From CAZWSC01 sp964636385 (GTDB taxonomy: Bacteria > Eisenbacteria > RBG-16-71-46 > CAIMUX01): 17,336 nucleotides of DNA. The position numbers were made by a program, and so were the translations under genes. The stretch is taken from positions 1 to 17,336 of the forward strand of contig CAZWSC010000098.1 of the NCBI GenBank assembly GCA_964636385.1, in the 5' to 3' direction. Positions 8,272 to 15,975 of the stretch are shown piece by piece. Each line of letters begins with the position of its first letter. The stretch's first letter is position 1. The notes beneath the pieces are model-generated. The model saw only the letters and a list, made by a program, of their open reading frames with translations. It searched no databases and was not told the origin of the DNA.

Positions 8272-8349
8272 CGTTGCCTCCCAGGGATGCCCGCTGTTCT
8301 TGGTGGTACGGCTCATCGTCCTGCTCACTGTCCCGCCGGCATTGCCGCA

Positions 8350-9060
8350 CTACAGCGGACGGGTGGACCGCAGAATCGCAATCCATCCGATCATCAGTAC
8401 AAGCAGAATGCCTCCCGCAATGAGCAGAACCCATGCGTAACGCGCATGGAAGGGAACGGGCTCAGGGGGAGTGCTACGGCCAACAACGCTTGTTCCCCAG
8501 GCGTGCCTTCCGGTCTCCACCATCGATGCGTGCAGGTTCAGGCGCACGAGTGTGATCCCGGCAGCTCCGTCGTCGGTCTTCACGGTCTCCCGGTCAAGCA
8601 GGCGTCCGTAGAACACCGCAGCGACACCCTGGATGTCGCCGAAGCGCTGTATCGTTGCAGGATCCATCACGTCGCCGCGGCGCTGCCCCCAGTCGATCTC
8701 ATCCAGCAATGGCTGCCACTCATGAGCCTGCCGGTTGAACACTTCGAATCCGGCTGCCGTCAGCGCATTCCGGGTCAGCTCATAGCACCGGTCGTCCTCA
8801 TCTCCATCCAGCGGCACTGCGGCGACCTTCAACGACCTGTCCACTCCGGAAGCACGCAGATCTCTCATTGCCTGGCTCACGGCGTCCTCCAGAGCCTCCA
8901 TGTAGTCACGTGCCGAAGGTGCGGACACGGGCTCCAGCTTCTCCTCCTGAGTCTGCCTCATCTCGTTTCTGTACCTGATCCCGATGTATGCGTGGTAGAA
9001 AAACCAGCCTCCCGCATAGATCTGAGCCAGCAGCAGCAGGAACCCCAAAAGCCTCTTCAT
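8350..9060 (-). CDS. CsgG/FlgO-like domain protein with two membrane segments
   Basis: 236 aa. Transmembrane helices at about 4-26 (LLGFLLLLAQIYAGGWFFYH) and 209-230 (WVLLIAGGILLVLMIGWIAI) enclose a soluble domain. That domain has the CsgG/FlgO/LpoB-type layout: VAAVPLDGDEDD strand, a helix (LTRNALTAAGF) and strand (EVFNR), then DPATIQRFGDIQGVAAVFYGRLL. These domains act in outer-membrane secretion pores, flagellar outer parts or PBP activation; the two TM helices point to an inner-membrane protein with its domain probably periplasmic. The ATG overlaps the preceding stop by 4 nt (ATGA), which favours it over an in-frame start 17 codons upstream. Family level is inferred from motif order; biochemical role is unknown. 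Confidence 0.6.
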   Translation of the reverse strand: MKRLLGFLLLLAQIYAGGWFFYHAYIGIRYRNEMRQTQEEKLEPVSAPSARDYMEALEDAVSQAMRDLRASGVDRSLKVAAVPLDGDEDDRCYELTRNALTAAGFEVFNRQAHEWQPLLDEIDWGQRRGDVMDPATIQRFGDIQGVAAVFYGRLLDRETVKTDDGAAGITLVRLNLHASMVETGRHAWGTSVVGRSTPPEPVPFHARYAWVLLIAGGILLVLMIGWIAILRSTRPL

Positions 9061-10226
9061 TGCCCACCCCCATTTCGATATGCCGCCCAGCCGGCTTCGG
9101 CCTCGATCCACGAAGGGCTCTCACCGGTGACCTTGAGCTCGATGCCCTGCAGACGTTCCAGGACAAACCCGAGACGATCCCTCATCCCCGCGCTCATCTC
9201 CACCTCCAGATATGCGCAGCTGGATGCCTCCTCCTCGAACAGGAGCAACGCCGCCCTGTCTATCTCCGACTGATTCTCCAGCGCGACGCGAACCTGCTCG
9301 GCCTGCCAGCGGCCTGAAAGCCCGCACACACGCACCCGCCTGACCACGGCCTGGCCGGCCGAGCTCATCAGCGACTCCAGGACGAACGGTCCGATGGCGG
9401 CTTCCAGCTCGCGGGAAGCCTCCTGTTCCATCTCCTCAACCAGCACGTTGCGCGCCGGCTCGCTTGCGAAACGGCGCTCGGCCAGCGGGCGGCCGGAGTA
9501 CCCTGTGACAAGCCGCGCCTCCACCTGGTACTCGATGCGGGAGAACTCGCCCATACGATCCTTCTCCCGACCCCGGACTTTCAGGACAAGGATTGCGTCC
9601 GCCCTGTGATCTTTTCCCACGGAAGCCAGGGAAGCCGCATCACGGGCCGCCCTGGTTCCCGGAGCAGGTTCGAGAAGCTGGACGCCGGCAGACAGCAGGT
9701 GGTCCGAGAGGGCGGAGCGCAGCACCAGGGGCAGCTGCACAAGGTCGGCGCCCTCCTGGTCCACGGCCAAGATGAGAAGCAGACGAAGACGGTCCAGGCC
9801 GAAGGCGGTGAGCTCATCCAGGTCGATCCTCGCCTCAACATGGGCGACAACGGCATCGCCCTGCCTTGAGCTTTCGATCACCTCGCTTGCGTCGAGCACA
9901 GTGTCGACGAACTCTGCCAGCCTCTCGGCCCCGGCACGATGAACGGCCCCTTCCGCAGGCCACACCCCGTGCTCACGCAGTGTCCACTCGATCGCCCTGG
10001 AAACCGCATCCCTGACAGCCCAGGCTCGCAGTCGCTCCAGGCCGACAACGGACACCTTCTCCAGGGAATCGGACGGGATCCCGGCAAGACCGACAACCTC
10101 GATCTTCTGCACGCGATCCTCCCGGGGTCGGGCATGGCCCGGGCTGGTGTACATGGCAGCCATGATGACAGCCGCGGCCATCAGCCAGGTGACTGCCCCC
10201 CAGATCCTGCACCTGCGTGTGTTCAT
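9057..10226 (-). CDS. Exported protein resembling FlgT / LPP20-type envelope proteins
   Basis: 389 aa with a Sec-type signal: basic n-region (NTRRCR), hydrophobic core AVTWLMAAAVIMAAMY, and an AxA-like SPGHA cleavage site near residue 33. The mature N-terminal part has the helix-strand pattern of FlgT-N/LPP20 domains (AVRDAVSRAIEWTLREHGVW, then VVAHVEARIDLDEL). Middle residues carry RADAILVLKVRGREK and an amphipathic strand pair (YQVEARLVTGYSGRPLAERR), like a CsgG/FlgT-M fold. No flagellar gene is near, so the fold rather than the flagellar role is suggested. ATG 10226 is chosen over GTG 10229 because AAGGAG lies 7 nt upstream. It overlaps the lipoprotein gene stop by 1 nt (TGATG), and its stop overlaps the next start. 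Assignment is tentative. Confidence 0.5.
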   Translation of the reverse strand: MNTRRCRIWGAVTWLMAAAVIMAAMYTSPGHARPREDRVQKIEVVGLAGIPSDSLEKVSVVGLERLRAWAVRDAVSRAIEWTLREHGVWPAEGAVHRAGAERLAEFVDTVLDASEVIESSRQGDAVVAHVEARIDLDELTAFGLDRLRLLLILAVDQEGADLVQLPLVLRSALSDHLLSAGVQLLEPAPGTRAARDAASLASVGKDHRADAILVLKVRGREKDRMGEFSRIEYQVEARLVTGYSGRPLAERRFASEPARNVLVEEMEQEASRELEAAIGPFVLESLMSSAGQAVVRRVRVCGLSGRWQAEQVRVALENQSEIDRAALLLFEEEASSCAYLEVEMSAGMRDRLGFVLERLQGIELKVTGESPSWIEAEAGWAAYRNGGGQ

Positions 10227-11419
10227 CACATGACTCCTTCAAGAGTGGTCCATGTTTCCTTCAGGGCCCTGAGGGCCGACGTCATCTCCGCCCCTGTCAC
10301 CAGCGCCTGCGGCTCGAAGAAACCCGGCCGCCTGGGGAAGAGGACACCCCTTGTTGTGGCAAGCATGATCGGCCCGAAGTCCGGATCGAAGCCCGACACA
10401 TCCTCGAATGGACTCGCTGCGTGATCAAGCAGGCCGGTCGCTGCGCCATGGCCGAGAAATGCAGCCATTGCCCGGGCTGCAACGCGCGCGAACTCCTTGC
10501 GGGTTACCGCATCGTCAGGGTTGAACGTGCCTCCTGGCTCCAGGTCCATGATCCCGCACTCGACCGCCGCCACAATCGCCTCCCTCGCCCAGTGCCCGGC
10601 GATATCGGGCGCGGCGGATATCTCCCTGCGGCGCTGCTCACGCACGTAGGCCGGCGGACCTTCCTGCAGACGCCCTGGAGCCAGCACGGACGTCCGACGG
10701 TCCATGAAGCGGTCGACTCCAAGCTCCGCAATGAGGATTGCGGCAAGCTGGGCCCGCGTGGGCCGCGGCGACATCGCAATGCCGCCGATCATGCCCTTGC
10801 CCGAGCGTGCGAGGTTCCGTTCCTGGTAGGCGCGCCACTCCCGCTCCACGTCGTATTGTGAAGGATCAAGCTCCATCGCGCGCCAATAGGCGCGGCCTGC
10901 CTCTTCATCCCTGTCTGCCTGGACATATGCTGCGGCCAGCCAGCGATGTACAACTGCATCCCCGGAACACTTCTTCGCAGCCCGCTCCAGCCACCTGACC
11001 GCGTCCCGCGTTTCCCCCAGTATGAGATGCACCCGGCCGGTGGCCGTCATGGCGGCGCAATCGTTCCGGGACTCCCTGCGGGCCTGCCGGGCCGCCTTCA
11101 ATGCCCCGCGCCGCTCGCCGGCCATGGCGAGGGCAATGGCCCGCTTGCTGTGAAATCGAGGATCGGCGGGAGCCATCCGAACCCCTGAGTCGAAGTGCGC
11201 AAGAGCCTCCGAGTGGCGTCCACTCTCCAGATGTCTGCAGCCCATCTCGTAGTGATAGCCGGAGCGATCCGTCATGCGCACGTCGTGAATGCGGACCTGG
11301 CGGCTGCAACCGGTCAGGCCGGACAGCAGTCCTGCAAGCAGCACGAGAGCGGGAACCGCGCACGATCCCCGGAGCCGCCTGGTGGACATCTCGATGTGGG
11401 ATCCTTGCCTGCTTCTCAT
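10226..11419 (-). CDS. TPR and SLH-domain lipoprotein
   Basis: 397 aa from ATG 11419. The signal peptide ends in lipobox LTGC (Cys38), so the protein is lipid-anchored. An alternative ATG at 11389 gives a more usual 28-residue lipoprotein leader; a TTG at 11533 is disfavoured since it buries the signal. Four TPR-like helix pairs span about 54-190 (GYHYEMGCRHLESGRHSEAL, then ALAMAGERRGALKAARQA, and so on). SLH-like parts follow: RPTRAQLAAILIAELG (209-224), a full repeat with GHWAREAI, VECGIMD, TFNPDDAVTRKEFAR (260-310), and a second repeat at 328-376 (FEDVSGF, ATTRGVLF, EPQALVTGAEM). SLH repeats bind wall polymers, and TPRs bind partner proteins. The gene heads the envelope group of four coupled genes and is preceded by a stem-loop. 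Confidence 0.85.
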   Translation of the reverse strand: MRSRQGSHIEMSTRRLRGSCAVPALVLLAGLLSGLTGCSRQVRIHDVRMTDRSGYHYEMGCRHLESGRHSEALAHFDSGVRMAPADPRFHSKRAIALAMAGERRGALKAARQARRESRNDCAAMTATGRVHLILGETRDAVRWLERAAKKCSGDAVVHRWLAAAYVQADRDEEAGRAYWRAMELDPSQYDVEREWRAYQERNLARSGKGMIGGIAMSPRPTRAQLAAILIAELGVDRFMDRRTSVLAPGRLQEGPPAYVREQRRREISAAPDIAGHWAREAIVAAVECGIMDLEPGGTFNPDDAVTRKEFARVAARAMAAFLGHGAATGLLDHAASPFEDVSGFDPDFGPIMLATTRGVLFPRRPGFFEPQALVTGAEMTSALRALKETWTTLEGVM

Positions 11420-11441
11420 CACCGTATCCCCCGTCTGTTGT

Positions 11442-11477
11442 GCCGCTCCCCGCCAGCACCCTCCGGCGGCTCGCGGC
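11442..11477 (-). promoter_or_regulatory. Two-part GC stem-loop in the leader of the lipoprotein gene
   Basis: Arms GCCGC/GCGGC and CCGCC/GGCGG are separated by a symmetric 3x3 internal loop and a 10-nt apical loop. It lies in the 132-nt gap between the FHA gene and the lipoprotein gene, 22 nt upstream of ATG 11419. There is no T-run after it, so it is not a standard intrinsic terminator. RNase processing or leader control is possible (inference). Confidence 0.4.
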
Positions 11478-11551
11478 CTTGATCTGCGAAACTTCTGACA
11501 GGGTTGACGAGATGCGGGGCCTGATCCTTGCAAAATCCGGTCAGGTGGGGT

Positions 11552-13441
11552 TCAGACCAGGCTGTCCTGCCCGTACCTGAACTCCAATACATTCTCACCC
11601 AACGTGATACGGGCCCCATCGAAGAGCCTGACCGAGTCGCCAATCTCCAGGCGTCTGTCACACCAAGGCTGATCAGCTGTCCTGCCGACGCGGGTCACTC
11701 CCCCCATGCTGAGGTCCTGCAGCCAGTAGCTGCCGCCCTTCAGCATTATCGTGGCGTGAACGCGCTCTACCCCGGCTCCGGACACCACGATCGTGTTGTC
11801 CGAACCGCTTCCGATACGAGCTTCCCTGATGAGGATCACCAGTGAATGGATCAGGTCGGCCGATCCCTCCTGGGACGCGTTGCGTTGGCGCGTGAAACGC
11901 ACGGCGTCGATGTCGGAGTAGCCCTCCATCCCCATCAGGCCCGCCGGGCCTGCCGCCTCAGGATGGCCGGCTTGCATGCCATGCCCGTTGAGTGTCACGA
12001 GGCTGGCCAGCCGGTCGCGGCGCGCTCCCGCCCTCGGGTAGAAGATGCGCGCCTGATAGCTGATGCCGGTGTGCGGAAACTCGATCACCGACTTATCCTT
12101 CACGAGAATCGGCTGAGCACCGGAGGGCTGGGCGACCTGGCCGCTGATCATCAGGCCGTTGGGGCATCCTCTCATGGGGGCAAGAGCCACACCCGCATGC
12201 CCGACATGCAGCTCACCGTGACGGCGGCTCACCGCGCGGTAGAGCTGCCAGTTGCGATCGGTAATCGGGATGATGGGCGGAGGCCATATCACGACATCGT
12301 CCGTCCTGCCGAGGCGGTCTGCTCCGAAGACGAACCGGGGGCGGGAGCAGATCGTAACCTCTTCGCGGCAGTTGGGCAGCTGGTGCGAAAGCGTGGCGAG
12401 ATCATGGGGTCCTTTCGCAGCCGGTTCCTCGCGGCCGGGAACTACCTCGACCACCCGGACCCTGTTCCGGGCCGCAGCGTCCTCGGCTGCTTCACGCGCG
12501 GCCTCGTCATCCGGAACCAGCTTCAGGGGTACCCACTCGGGGTCACCGGACTGGGTGGATGAACCCGGTGCCGCGCCCTGGATCCCGGGGAAACTCTGCC
12601 CTCCCGTGTCCCGCGCGATGACGTATTTGCCCGTTATGTTCGTCTCTTCGTGATAGTGAACGTGCTGAGGGATGTCCGGGGACATGATCTTGATCCTGAA
12701 CCGGGCTTTGTAGAACCGTGTGGTGTTTCCGAAATTGACGCACTTGAAGCGGGCCGTCACGGAATGCTGCCCCCCGGGTGCGTCATCCCGGAAGTCGAAG
12801 TGCTCCTCCCTTTCGTCATCCGGAAAGAGAAAGTGAATACTGCGGCGCTTGTCCAGAAGGGGAACCTGGTGCGAGTCGAGTTCACAATCGACCAGGTCGA
12901 GACGTTCACCGGACCTGTTGTGTATGCTGATTGTTATACAGCCGGCATCGCCTTTCTGGTATCTCAGGTCCTCCCGGAACACCTCGATTGGCGGGGCCAG
13001 GTGCGGTTCCATGCCCGCCTGGCCGTCCTGACATGAGTCATCGGCCGAATCCTTGTCCGTCCCCTCCTCATCATCCTGGCAATCCCCATCGGTACCATCT
13101 GCGGGACTCTCTTCGACCGGATCCACGGGAGCAGCTGCGGGAAGGGAGGGAGCAGGGGGTGGAGCATCGGCGACCGGCTCCGGCTCCCGCGGCAGACCCT
13201 GGGGCGGAGCATCGGCGGTAGGCTGCGGTTCCTGCGGCAGACACTGAGGCGGAGCATCGGCGACCGGCTGCGGCTGCAGCGTTTCACTGGCCTGGATCGG
13301 CTCCTCCCGACGCTCCTCCGTGGCATCCTGTGGCGCCGTCGCACCACCGAACGCACTCAGATCGGATCCGCAGTTTGGGCACAGATCCTCTTCTCCATCA
13401 TCCAAGGGCGACATGCAGACCGGACAATCAGACAAGGACAT
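11552..13441 (-). CDS. Zinc ribbon / Pro-rich repeat / Ig-like / double FHA-like protein
   Basis: 629 aa, no signal or membrane helix. N-terminal zinc ribbon with C6, C9, C21, C24; three 15-residue Pro-rich repeats at 56-100; an acidic linker; a beta-sandwich-like domain at about 150-252 (CITISIHNRSGERLDLVDCE, ARFKCVNFGNTTRFYKARF). A His-rich linker (HVHYHE, 260-265) follows. FHA-like domain 1 spans about 361-467 (FGADRLGRTDD, AVSRRHGELHV). FHA domain 2 spans about 533-622 (ARIGSGSDNTIVV, VERVHATIMLKGG, LGENVLEF). FHA domains bind phosphothreonine peptides, so this protein is a natural reader of the kinase in the same operon (inference). Domain 1 keeps the SR-H core; domain 2 has Glu-Arg-Val-His where Ser-Arg-x-His is usual. 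The ATG has GAGGGG about 9 nt upstream. It is the second gene, 80 nt after the SPFH gene. Confidence 0.85.
   Translation of the reverse strand: MSLSDCPVCMSPLDDGEEDLCPNCGSDLSAFGGATAPQDATEERREEPIQASETLQPQPVADAPPQCLPQEPQPTADAPPQGLPREPEPVADAPPPAPSLPAAAPVDPVEESPADGTDGDCQDDEEGTDKDSADDSCQDGQAGMEPHLAPPIEVFREDLRYQKGDAGCITISIHNRSGERLDLVDCELDSHQVPLLDKRRSIHFLFPDDEREEHFDFRDDAPGGQHSVTARFKCVNFGNTTRFYKARFRIKIMSPDIPQHVHYHEETNITGKYVIARDTGGQSFPGIQGAAPGSSTQSGDPEWVPLKLVPDDEAAREAAEDAAARNRVRVVEVVPGREEPAAKGPHDLATLSHQLPNCREEVTICSRPRFVFGADRLGRTDDVVIWPPPIIPITDRNWQLYRAVSRRHGELHVGHAGVALAPMRGCPNGLMISGQVAQPSGAQPILVKDKSVIEFPHTGISYQARIFYPRAGARRDRLASLVTLNGHGMQAGHPEAAGPAGLMGMEGYSDIDAVRFTRQRNASQEGSADLIHSLVILIREARIGSGSDNTIVVSGAGVERVHATIMLKGGSYWLQDLSMGGVTRVGRTADQPWCDRRLEIGDSVRLFDGARITLGENVLEFRYGQDSLV
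13142..13276 (-). repeat. Three tandem 45-bp units encoding a Pro-rich 15-residue repeat
   Basis: Three in-frame copies sharing QP/EP-x-P-V/T-ADAPP encode residues 56-100 of the FHA protein. The plus-strand core ggagcatcgg recurs exactly at 13161 and 13251 with a near copy at 13206, i.e. every 45 bp. The third unit diverges at its end. Most likely a flexible linker between the zinc ribbon and the Ig-like domain. Confidence 0.8.
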
Positions 13442-13489
13442 GTGGTCGCGCCCCTCAATCGCTTTGACAGCAGTTCAGGTTATCCAGGA

Positions 13490-13508
13490 CCGGCGTCACA
13501 CCGCCCGG
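13490..13508 (-). other. Short stem-loop between SPFH and FHA genes
   Basis: Arms CCGGCG and CGcCCGG (one bulged base) around a 6-nt loop lie within the 80-nt gap between the SPFH stop and the FHA start. No T-run follows, so a terminator is unlikely. A weak feature in GC-rich DNA; it may be chance. Confidence 0.25.
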
Positions 13509-13521
13509 CAATGCCTGCATC

Positions 13522-15702
13522 TCAGGACATGGGCCTGGCACAATCCGGGTTGGGACAGATCGTCAGCTGCCCGTCCACCGTCTTGCCGCAGTGGGGGCAA
13601 GTCTTGGCATTCCCGCCGGTCTGCCCGGCCTGTGGACCCATGGCATGAGCCCCGCCTCCGGATATGACCACGGGAGGACCCCCGGGATGAATCCCGCCAC
13701 CTGGAACAACCACGGTAGGACCGGCGCCGGCCTTGCTGCCCACCGCAACGTCCCTGGTGGTCTCGAGAGCCAGCTTCATTATGCGCTCGAGCGACTCCTG
13801 CGACTTGTCGGACTGGCTCTTCTGCTCGGCCAGCATGCGCTCGTACAGCTTCTCTACCTCCGGGTTCTTCTGCTTGAGAACCTCGGCCAGAAACCTCATG
13901 GCCTCCGGATTCTTCTCCACAGCCATTGCCGCGATCTGCTCGGCTGTCATACCCTTCTGGTGCCCAACCTTGATGGTCTCGGTAACTGTCTTCAGCGTAT
14001 CCCCGGTAAGCCCCGATACGGCAGCCATGGTTGCCTCGGTGAGTTCGACTCCGCTGTTCTTGAGGGCATCGATTGTACGACGTCTGTTCTCGACCTCCTC
14101 ACGCTCGGCCTCGAGGCGGCGCTTGTGCTCGGCGTCCCGCTCCGCCTCCTTCTGCGCCGCTTCCTCCCGCGTCATCTCCTGCTCGTGCCTGGCCATTCGC
14201 GTGAAGCGGCCGAACTCGCGCTCCTCGCGCTCATCATCGAGCTGGGCCTGTTGCCGCTGCTTCTCGATGTCCGCGTAGAAGTCGGCCAGGGAAACGCCCC
14301 TGCGGCTCTCCGCCGACTTCTCGGCCTCCTCGCGATAGGTAGCCCCCATCATGCTGCGCCTCTCCAGTTCGGCCTCGACGCGCTGGCGCATCTCCTTGAT
14401 CGCGGCCTCATTGGACAGGCCTGTCAGCTCTATCTGGCCAAGCAGTCCCTTGCGGGCGGACTGGAATGCGTGCTCGGCCTCGATGTCGCTGACTTCGTGA
14501 TCGCGGATGAGTTTGACCCGCGTCAGTTCCGCTGACTGTTCGGCCTTCAGGATGCTTATGGCGTGTTCACGCTTCTCGTTATCCTCCTTGTGGCGGCTCT
14601 CGATTGTCCTGACCAGGTGCTCCATGTCGTAGTCGGAAAGAACTCCCTCCTTGTCGATATCCAGTTTGAACCTTCGGAAGTCGGCCTCGCTTCGAAGCTC
14701 CTTCATGTCCTTCTTCTGCGTGGCGTCGATCATCCTGCCCAGGACCTCGATCCGCTTCTCCACGTTCTCGACCTTCGCGCTCTCCTGCCTGATCTCCTCG
14801 ATCTCCGAGGCGTTCTTGACCTCGAACAGACGCTTCTTCCCCTCGAGTTCTGCGCCTTCACCGGCGGTCTGCAGGTAGTAGCGTTCCCGCGTCCTGGTTA
14901 TGGGGTCCAGCTTCTCGTCAAGGTAGAAGAAGTCCAGGGCCCTGATCGACTTGAAGCCCAGCCCAGAGCTTCGAAGCTGCTCGGCCAGCCCCCTGGCGAG
15001 GGAAGCCTGCAGCTCATCCCGTATGTGTTCGCCCGCGTCGAGTTCCTGGGCCGTGTACCTGCGCACAACACCCCCAACAAGCTGGCGCACCACAAGGGCG
15101 AGTTCCCGGCGGATGTCCACAATCGTGACCGAGTGCTTCTCCCTTAGGAGGGCGCCCTTTATGGCCAGGAGGTCCTGCGGAACTATCACCAGCGAGATGA
15201 GAACGTTGATCTGGATCGGATCCTTTGTGTAGACAGATGCTGTGAACTCCACCTCGGAGTCCCAGGCATCCGTAAGGATGGCGGACACGCGGCGTGCGCT
15301 CTTGAGACCCGGCACCTTGGCGAGCAGTCCGCCGACGTTGTACCAGCCGGGGCCAACATCCCCGCTCATCTGGCCGTCCAGGATGAACGCAGCCTTGGTG
15401 CCGGCCTCGATGTACAACTCCTTCTTGAGGAATCCGGGCAGGTCTTCGACATCGACCCGCACGGCGAACTCGTCGTCCTTCCGAAGCCACTGGTTGTTCG
15501 CCACATCGGGTCGCTGGCCTTCGTCCAGACTGGCATTGCAGCTGTGGCAGTGCCGGGAGCTGACCGAGACCTCGGCCCTGCAGCGCCAGCATCGGGTGGT
15601 CTGGGTGGAACCGTCCGGGATCTCCCCGCACTTGCTGCAGAATCTCGCGCGGCGGCTGACTTCCGCTCCACACTTTCGGCACTTCGTCGTGAACAAGCCC
15701 AT
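13522..15702 (-). CDS. SPFH/band-7 coiled-coil protein with terminal zinc ribbons
   Basis: 726 aa from the ATG at 15702, which has AAAGGAG 6 nt upstream; a longer reading to 15759 lacks such a site. Two zinc ribbons at the start (C8, C11, C22, C25; C38, C41, C52, C55). SPFH domain about 75-250 (FAVRVDVEDLP, GTKAAFILDGQ, VEFTASVYTKDPIQINVLISLV, then SVTIVDIRRELA, LGFKSIRALDFFY). A long charged coiled coil covers about 250-560 (runs such as EREEREFGRF, HKRRLEAEREEVENRR), then helices, a Gly/Pro-rich linker (670-700) and a C-terminal ribbon CPHCG...CPNPDC (702-721). No membrane helix. It resembles the B. subtilis YdjI / 'virion core' type of SPFH proteins, which have a C-terminal ribbon and sit at the membrane in stress operons. 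Likely the first gene of the operon and a scaffold for it. Confidence 0.88.
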   Translation of the reverse strand: MGLFTTKCRKCGAEVSRRARFCSKCGEIPDGSTQTTRCWRCRAEVSVSSRHCHSCNASLDEGQRPDVANNQWLRKDDEFAVRVDVEDLPGFLKKELYIEAGTKAAFILDGQMSGDVGPGWYNVGGLLAKVPGLKSARRVSAILTDAWDSEVEFTASVYTKDPIQINVLISLVIVPQDLLAIKGALLREKHSVTIVDIRRELALVVRQLVGGVVRRYTAQELDAGEHIRDELQASLARGLAEQLRSSGLGFKSIRALDFFYLDEKLDPITRTRERYYLQTAGEGAELEGKKRLFEVKNASEIEEIRQESAKVENVEKRIEVLGRMIDATQKKDMKELRSEADFRRFKLDIDKEGVLSDYDMEHLVRTIESRHKEDNEKREHAISILKAEQSAELTRVKLIRDHEVSDIEAEHAFQSARKGLLGQIELTGLSNEAAIKEMRQRVEAELERRSMMGATYREEAEKSAESRRGVSLADFYADIEKQRQQAQLDDEREEREFGRFTRMARHEQEMTREEAAQKEAERDAEHKRRLEAEREEVENRRRTIDALKNSGVELTEATMAAVSGLTGDTLKTVTETIKVGHQKGMTAEQIAAMAVEKNPEAMRFLAEVLKQKNPEVEKLYERMLAEQKSQSDKSQESLERIMKLALETTRDVAVGSKAGAGPTVVVPGGGIHPGGPPVVISGGGAHAMGPQAGQTGGNAKTCPHCGKTVDGQLTICPNPDCARPMS

Positions 15703-15730
15703 TTCCCGCTCCTTTCCCAACAGCGGCCCG

Positions 15731-15750
15731 CGATGCGATGACCCGCATCG
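15731..15750 (-). promoter_or_regulatory. Hairpin in the SPFH gene leader
   Basis: Perfect 7-bp arms CGATGCG/CGCATCG around a 6-nt loop (ATGACC), 29-48 nt upstream of the SPFH ATG. It could be an operator or an mRNA leader hairpin. No bound factor is known. Confidence 0.4.
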
Positions 15751-15877
15751 TGCCGACAATGGTAAGTCACTGACCGACGCGACTCAAGCGTGTGGGGCAG
15801 TTTCATGGCACCCGGCCCCGGATCCCGGATCGTCATCCTGATGAGGTCAACGATGAATCCGGCGCCGTCCTTGCACA

Positions 15878-15890
15878 GGATTCGGAATCC
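15878..15890. promoter_or_regulatory. Palindrome GGATTCGGAATCC, possible operator
   Basis: Perfect 6-bp arms around one central base, in the middle of the divergent region and close to the CCGGAT sites at 15857 and 15895. A symmetrical site like this suits a dimeric regulator. Function is inferred. Confidence 0.35.
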
Positions 15891-15975
15891 CGGCCCGGAT
15901 CATCGCGCATGAAAGTCGCAACTGCAAGGTGTTCAACCCGTTCCCCTGTGGCAGATATGGGAGAAGCCTTGCGTC

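Larger units (their letters stand above)
15703..15975. promoter_or_regulatory. Divergent intergenic region, probable promoters for both directions
   Basis: 273 bp without a supported gene, between the operon and the plus-strand gene. It holds four CCGGAT sites (15818, 15825, 15895 on plus; 15857 as ATCCGG), a 13-bp palindrome, and a 7-bp hairpin. A minus-strand TTGACC at 15850-15845 is followed 17 nt later only by a weak -10. No clear sigma-70 or ECF box pair was found. Promoter function is inferred from gene orientation. Confidence 0.5.

Noticed and set aside
7684..9273. 529-codon open frame on the plus strand
   Set aside because: Antisense to three minus-strand genes with clear domains and coupled starts; crosses gene boundaries and shows no domain.
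11442..11477. Intrinsic terminator
   Set aside because: No T-run follows the stem on the minus strand.
11420..11533. TTG-started extension of the lipoprotein gene
   Set aside because: Would place 38 Arg/Ala-rich residues before the signal peptide and lipobox; no good ribosome site.
13591..14535. 314-codon Leu-rich open frame on the plus strand
   Set aside because: Produced by reading the coiled-coil codons of the SPFH gene backwards; not a membrane protein gene.
15760..15860. Minus-strand TTGACC as a -35 box
   Set aside because: The matching -10 position reads CGGGAT, too poor to call a promoter.
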